A stretch of DNA of 64,000 nt from positions 2,450,850-2,514,849 of the forward strand of contig NZ_LR131273.1 in assembly GCF_900631615.1 (NCBI RefSeq), read 5' to 3'. Below the pieces are notes generated by a model, which saw only the letters and a program-made list of their open reading frames with translations, made no database searches and was not told the DNA's origin. A program made the translations under genes and the position numbers. This DNA comes from Tsukamurella paurometabola (lineage in GTDB: Bacteria; Actinomycetota; Actinomycetes; Mycobacteriales; Mycobacteriaceae). Shown here one piece after another: positions 61,644-64,000 of this stretch. Numbering within the stretch: the first letter of the stretch is position 1; every line of letters starts with the position of its first letter.

Positions 61644-62981
61644 TCACGGGAAGTCGAGCACCGGGGCGTCGATGTCCGGGGCGGGGTGGGTGATGCGGAT
61701 GTCCTCCGACGCGCGCGCCATCGCGCGGCGCTCGTACGTCGCGGCGAAGGGACGGCCGTCGACGGTGCCGGAGAGCGTCAGGCGATCGGGGTCGGGCTGC
61801 GCGTACGACAGCACCGACTCGGGGCCGTTCTTCCGCGCCTTGATCGTCAGGGAGCCGTCGCCGACCTCGAGGAACCACGGCGTGACGGCACCCGTCGGAT
61901 CCTGGGAGACGAAGTTCGTCCAGCCGTCGCCGACCTTCTCCCAGAATCCCCGGCCGCGGTAGGTGATGGCGACATTGATCCACGGGCGGTCGGCCACCGC
62001 CGCCTCGCGGCCGTCGACGCGGACCGACGTCGCGGTCCAGACCCCGTCGATCGCTGTGCGCGGCTGCTTGAGGGCGAGCTGGGACGAGACGCCCATCGCC
62101 GTGCCGAGCACCAGCATGACGGCGACGATCAGCGCCGCCACCGTGACGCCGGTCCGGCGGAGCCAGGTCCGGTCCGCGCCGGCCGCGCGCCACAGGCCCG
62201 GCATCGGCCCCGCCGCCCGTCCCAGGGTCACGCGGATCAGGTTCAGCCACTGCGGCGCGAGCATCGCGATCGCGATCACCAGGAACTCGACGGCGAGGAA
62301 CTTCACGGGCACGTTGTAGAAGGTGTCCATGAGGACCACCTGGACCATCGACACGATGGACCCCAGGGCGCCGAGGATCCACGTGCGCCGGGACAGCAGC
62401 AGGAGGCCGGAGACCACTTCGACGAGCCCGGTCACGATCGAGTAGCCGTCCGAGGCGCCCATGAAGCCCCACAGCATGTTCATCCGGCTGATGTCGCCGG
62501 CCGGCTGCAGCGCGTACGTGGGCAGCTGCATGAACACGAACTGCGAGGGGACGGCCTTACCGAGGCCGTAGAAGAGCATGCCGCTCGCCAGCGCGATCCG
62601 GCCCACCTGCCACAGCAGCCCGCCGAGCGCGCGGTAGTCCGTGCTGCGCCGGTCCAGCAGCGTCCACACGGCCGTGATCACGACGGCGGTCGCCGCCCAG
62701 CCGAAGTGGTACTGCCAGATCGCGGCGCTGTCGCCCGAGGCGGTGCTGCGGATCACGTCGTAGCCGGTGCCGCTGAGGAAGGCGCCGAGCCGGCCGAACC
62801 ACGTCTGGACCGGCGCGAGGGCGAAGTTGAACAGCAGGCTGCCGAAGACGGACAGCACGACGAGCCCGCCGCCCACCGTGAACAGGAGCCGGAACGCCAC
62901 CTTCCGGGCGGGCGTCCACGGGGCGGGGGCGGGGGAGATGTCGTCCGCGGGATGCTCCACGGGGTCGGTCGCGATCGTCAT
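61644..62981 (-). CDS. DoxX-like membrane protein with C-terminal beta-barrel-like domain, copy 2
   Basis: A 445-residue paralogue of the neighbouring gene: the same order of membrane helices (RKVAFRLLFTVGGGLVVLSVF matches QKLAFRLLFVIGGGFLVLSLY), the same DoxX-like core (GKAVPSQFVFMQLPTYALQP) and the same C-terminal domain (DGVWTATSVRVDG). It lacks the long Pro-rich start. The ATG at 62981 follows TAGCGT by 6 nt, the same leaderless geometry as copy 1. DoxX-family proteins occur in redox complexes; here nothing specific is known. Confidence 0.78.
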   Translation of the reverse strand: MTIATDPVEHPADDISPAPAPWTPARKVAFRLLFTVGGGLVVLSVFGSLLFNFALAPVQTWFGRLGAFLSGTGYDVIRSTASGDSAAIWQYHFGWAATAVVITAVWTLLDRRSTDYRALGGLLWQVGRIALASGMLFYGLGKAVPSQFVFMQLPTYALQPAGDISRMNMLWGFMGASDGYSIVTGLVEVVSGLLLLSRRTWILGALGSIVSMVQVVLMDTFYNVPVKFLAVEFLVIAIAMLAPQWLNLIRVTLGRAAGPMPGLWRAAGADRTWLRRTGVTVAALIVAVMLVLGTAMGVSSQLALKQPRTAIDGVWTATSVRVDGREAAVADRPWINVAITYRGRGFWEKVGDGWTNFVSQDPTGAVTPWFLEVGDGSLTIKARKNGPESVLSYAQPDPDRLTLSGTVDGRPFAATYERRAMARASEDIRITHPAPDIDAPVLDFP

Positions 62982-63098
62982 GCCCCGACGCTATTTCCCG
63001 ACGGTGCCCGCCCACATCCGGGAAAGCCCCCGACCGGACCCTGAGGTGCGGCACCGCCGGGCCCGGGGCGAGACGGCGGCGATCGGACCCGGCCCGTT

Positions 63099-63128
63099 TT
63101 GACCTGCGGCGGGGCGCCCGAGTACTCT
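63099..63128 (+). promoter_or_regulatory. Promoter of rplM-rpsI
   Basis: TTGACC (63099-63104) and TACTCT (63123-63128) are spaced by 18 bp, the best-matched house-keeping promoter in the window. The predicted leader is about 125 nt and contains no gene. Confidence 0.75.
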
Positions 63129-63260
63129 GGTCCGCTGGTGTGTGGCGCCGCGCTGCCCTCTCGGGGCGGTGCGGAGTCGAGTCCCGGGTCTCCGTTGGTC
63201 GCCGGGAGCGCTCTCGTCACGCATGGGACCGGCACCGAACCATCGAGCAGAGGATCTCCT

Positions 63261-63707
63261 GTGCCTACTTACACCCCGAAGGCGGGTGACGTGACCCGGC
63301 AGTGGCACGTCATCGACGCATCCGACGTGGTGCTCGGCCGCCTCGCCGTCGCAGCCGCCAACCTGCTGCGCGGCAAGCACAAGCCGACCTACGCCCCCAA
63401 CGTGGACAGCGGCGACTACGTCATCATCATCAACGCTGAGAAGGTCGCCCTCTCGGGCGCCAAGCTCACCGACAAGCGGCACTACCGCCACTCGGGTTTC
63501 CCGGGCGGCCTGAGCTCGCGCTCGATCGGTGAGGTGCTCGGCTCCAAGAACCCGGAGCGCGTGGTGCAGAAGGCCGTTCTGGGCATGATCCCCAAGAACA
63601 AGCTGGGCAGCGCCATCGGCGGCAAGCTGAAGGTCTACGCCGGCCCGAACCACCCCCACACCGCGCAGCAGCCGGTTCCCTACGAGATCAAGCAGGTGGC
63701 GCAGTGA
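63261..63707 (+). CDS. rplM: 50S ribosomal protein L13 (uL13)
   Basis: A 148-residue uL13, one of the first proteins to bind 23S r[43 protein letters not shown] and the ending [12 protein letters not shown] are diagnostic. The GTG at 63261 (after AGAGGATCTCCT) gives the conserved length. The open frame runs upstream into the predicted leader, but that part shows no similarity. The stop overlaps rpsI (GTGA). Confidence 0.97.
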   Translation: MPTYTPKAGDVTRQWHVIDASDVVLGRLAVAAANLLRGKHKPTYAPNVDSGDYVIIINAEKVALSGAKLTDKRHYRHSGFPGGLSSRSIGEVLGSKNPERVVQKAVLGMIPKNKLGSAIGGKLKVYAGPNHPHTAQQPVPYEIKQVAQ

Positions 63708-64000
63708 GCGACACGATCGAGAACTTCGAGGGCGACGCCGAGGTCGTTCCCAACGAGTACACCTCGGAGACCCCTGAGGCCGCCGTCGAGACCCGCGCCC
63801 CCCGTGGCCCCGTGGTCGTCGAGCGCCCCGTCCAGACCGTCGGCCGCCGCAAGGAGGCCGTGGTCCGCGTGCGCCTGACCGCCGGCACCGGCAACTTCGT
63901 GCTGAACGGCCGCACCATCGAGGACTACTTCCCCAACAAGCTGCACCAGCAGCTGGTGAAGTCCCCGCTGGTCACCGTCGAGCGTCTCGAGTCCTTCGAC
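63704..64000 (+). CDS. rpsI: 30S ribosomal protein S9 (uS9), 3'-truncated by the window edge
   Basis: The first 99 codons are present. An acidic N-terminal extension of about 40 residues, common in actinobacteria, precedes the conserved start of the fold, [20 protein letters not shown], then [20 protein letters not shown]. uS9 reaches the P-site tRNA with its C-terminal tail, which lies outside the window. The GTG start overlaps the rplM stop by 4 bp. rplM-rpsI next to an ESX-4 locus matches the M. tuberculosis order. Confidence 0.96.
   Translation, partial: MSDTIENFEGDAEVVPNEYTSETPEAAVETRAPRGPVVVERPVQTVGRRKEAVVRVRLTAGTGNFVLNGRTIEDYFPNKLHQQLVKSPLVTVERLESFD

Noticed and set aside
63099-63260. 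Longer rplM start upstream of 63261
   Set aside because: The extra residues have no similarity to L13, and the region contains the best promoter in the window.

Overview
The window is a 64 kb stretch of a very GC-rich genome with many GTG starts and start/stop overlaps (ATGA, GTGA, TGATG). Gene content points to a mycolic-acid actinobacterium (Mycobacteriales). The signs are the order of the S10, spc and alpha ribosomal operons, an ESX-4-type secretion locus between truA and rplM, an F420-type LLM oxidoreductase and a TipA-like regulator. Tsukamurella or a close relative is my guess, but the sequence alone does not prove the genus. No tRNA, rRNA, CRISPR array, integrase or transposase was seen.

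Ribosomal and house-keeping genes lie in blocks on the plus strand. Block 1 is rplC(partial)-rplD-rplW-rplB-rpsS-rplV-rpsC-rplP-rpmC-rpsQ (1-4692). Block 2 is rplN-rplX-rplE-rpsN (13032-14462). Block 3 is rpsH-rplF-rplR-rpsE-rpmD-rplO (23334-26027). Block 4 is secY-adk-map (26284-28933). infA (33355) and rpmJ (34648) stand apart. Block 5 is rpsM-rpsK-rpsD-rpoA-rplQ (34943-38224). Block 6 is rplM-rpsI(partial) (63261-64000). Most blocks end in a strong hairpin, and several restart from a recognisable promoter, so the ancestral superoperon is broken by accessory inserts and re-promoted.

Insert A (4.8-12.9 kb) has two related small exported proteins, a DEAD-box RNA helicase with a long leader, and a minus-strand three-gene operon. 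That operon encodes a PD-(D/E)XK-like nuclease, a winged-helix-like protein and an 1100-residue AAA+/HerA fusion ATPase, and looks like an uncharacterised DNA-processing or defence module. Insert B (14.7-23.0 kb) has a PAP2-family membrane enzyme, a GH5 glycosidase, an OsmC protein, an ABC exporter and hypothetical proteins. Insert C (29-33.3 kb) has a TipA-like MerR regulator, a VapBC-type pair with a frameshifted toxin, metY with a possible 30-codon gene behind it, and a Nudix hydrolase. A secreted trypsin-like protease splits infA from rpmJ. Insert D (38.3-42.5 kb) has an SRPBCC protein, an FAD monooxygenase, a GntR-TetR chimeric regulator, truA and a DedA protein.

The largest accessory region (42.6-59.0 kb) is a type VII secretion locus. 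The eccB/mycP/eccD/eccC core has the ESX-4 arrangement. It also has eccE, an Rv3446c-like protein, two YbaB-like proteins, a WXG100 pair, and two small/large gene pairs resembling PE/PPE proteins followed by an EspG-like chaperone gene. PE, PPE and EspG are normally hallmarks of the derived mycobacterial ESX systems, not ESX-4. Three near-identical promoter-like sites (GGAAC or GGATC, exactly 17 bp, GTGCGTC) precede the two PE-like genes and eccD. They look like SigM-type ECF promoters and suggest one co-regulated regulon. The nuclease/AAA-HerA operon and this PE/PPE/EspG-bearing ESX-4 locus are the two best candidates for something new.
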